From: Flavipsychrobacter stenotrophus | GTDB taxonomy: Bacteria > Bacteroidota > Bacteroidia > Chitinophagales > Chitinophagaceae | Assembly: GCA_947379685.1 (NCBI GenBank) | Contig: CANCOG010000378.1 | Coordinates: 1-5,309, forward strand | DNA length: 5,309 nucleotides | Reading direction: 5' to 3' | Program-made: the position numbers and the translations under genes | The notes under the pieces: generated by a model | The model's input: only the letters and a program-made list of their open reading frames with translations | Told to the model about the DNA's origin: nothing | The model's database searches: none | In this document: positions 4,986-5,309 of the stretch, piece by piece | Layout: the number at the start of each line of letters is the position of its first letter | How positions within the stretch are numbered: the first letter of the stretch is position 1

Positions 4986-5019
4986 AAAAAAACAGGCGCA
5001 CCTGTGAGGATGCGCCTGT
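4986..5019 (-). terminator. Strong intrinsic terminator of the M49 peptidase gene
   Basis: On the minus strand ACAGGCGCA (5011-5019) and TGCGCCTGT (4992-5000) form a perfect 9-base-pair GC-rich stem with a 10-base loop, followed by a run of seven T (4986-4992). It begins 23 bases after the M49 stop codon. The plus strand has no T run, so it works in one direction only. Paralog 2 must therefore depend mainly on its own promoter. Confidence 0.88.
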
Positions 5020-5042
5020 CAAAAACATAGATAGAAACGTTA

Positions 5043-5309
5043 TTAGTTTACCACTGGTAAGAAACCGTATTTTTTGCCGTACTCCATCATCTGGGTGAAG
5101 AAGTTATCGGGATATTCAACTTTTACGTCGGTGATGTCGCTGCCATTCATAACAGGAACAAGTTTAGGCTGAATAAAGCCACGGTATGGCTTGATGCCGA
5201 GCTTTGTAAAGCGTTCCAGTACTTCTTTGTGCAGGGTAGCATCTACCTTCACGCCGTAATTTTCGACGAGGTTTTTACCGGCCTTGTAGTCGCCTTCAGA
5301 TTTAATGCG
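5043..5309 (-). CDS. M49 family (dipeptidyl-peptidase III-like) metallopeptidase, C-terminal 88 residues
   Basis: Only the C-terminal end is in the window; the frame is open to the right edge and begins RIKSEGDYKAGKNLVENYGV. The following VDATLHKEVLERFTKLGIKPYRGFIQPKL and the ending MMEYGKKYGFLPVVN resemble the C-terminal helical part of Bacteroidota M49 peptidases, which are zinc enzymes removing dipeptides from the N-terminus of peptides. The zinc-binding HEXXGH-type motif would lie upstream, outside the window, so catalytic capacity cannot be checked. A GTG at 5252 could be mistaken for a start, but it lies in the middle of conserved sequence. Such proteins are sometimes labelled dihydrofolate reductase in databases, which should not be copied. 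A strong terminator follows 23 bases after the TAA stop. Confidence 0.75.
   Translation of the reverse strand, partial: RIKSEGDYKAGKNLVENYGVKVDATLHKEVLERFTKLGIKPYRGFIQPKLVPVMNGSDITDVKVEYPDNFFTQMMEYGKKYGFLPVVN

Larger units (their letters stand above)
4665..5042. other. Structured intergenic region between the M49 gene and paralog 2
   Basis: The 378 bases contain the upstream block of paralog 2 (4665-4793), the twin hairpins (4855-4900), a third hairpin (4913-4938), and the M49 terminator (4986-5019). A 61-codon plus-strand frame (4780-4965) crosses all the hairpins and shows no gene features, so it is left out. Confidence 0.6.

Noticed and set aside
3536..5042. CRISPR-like or transposon interpretation of the repeats between the paralogs
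   Set aside because: There are only two copies of each repeat, in different contexts, with no regular spacers, no cas or transposase gene and no terminal inverted repeats with target duplications.
5043..5252. A 69-residue gene starting at GTG 5252
   Set aside because: The reading frame continues without a stop to the window edge, with residues that fit the same M49 C-terminal domain, so this is an internal codon.

Overview
The window looks like part of a Bacteroidota chromosome, most likely Chitinophagaceae-like. Evidence: the C-terminal end of an M49 peptidase of the type common in that phylum, start sites mostly without Shine-Dalgarno sequences, a spacing match to the Bacteroidota promoter form (TTTG, 19 bases, TAnnTTTG), and AT-rich intergenic DNA between genes of moderate GC. 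The genus is an inference. No tRNA, rRNA, CRISPR array, transposase or phage gene was found.

Left part (1-1606, minus strand): two family 2 glycosyltransferases transcribed leftward, 8 bases apart. They look like the start of, or a piece of, a surface-glycan gene cluster running off the left edge. A possible promoter and a small palindrome lie just upstream. A 588-base region without a convincing gene (1607-2194) follows.

Middle (2195-2869, plus strand): a DJ-1/PfpI-family protein whose core has the usual family length. It carries an extra 52 N-terminal residues, and the only visible Shine-Dalgarno supports that longer start. It converges on the next gene with 21 bases between the stop codons.

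Right part (2891-5309, minus strand): the C-terminus of an M49 (dipeptidyl-peptidase III-like) metallopeptidase, followed downstream by two tandem paralogous genes for small exported cysteine-containing proteins of unknown function. The two genes do not stand alone. Each is preceded, in the same order, by a nearly identical intrinsic terminator, a twin-hairpin element and a conserved upstream block. The simplest reading is a tandem duplication of a roughly 1 kb unit (terminator, twin hairpin, upstream block, gene). After it, the copied M49 terminator came to serve the second paralog. The twin hairpins keep their shape while their stem sequences have changed on both sides, which is the most interesting structural signal here. 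No complete new system is proven. The duplicated unit and its structured spacer are the part most worth following up.
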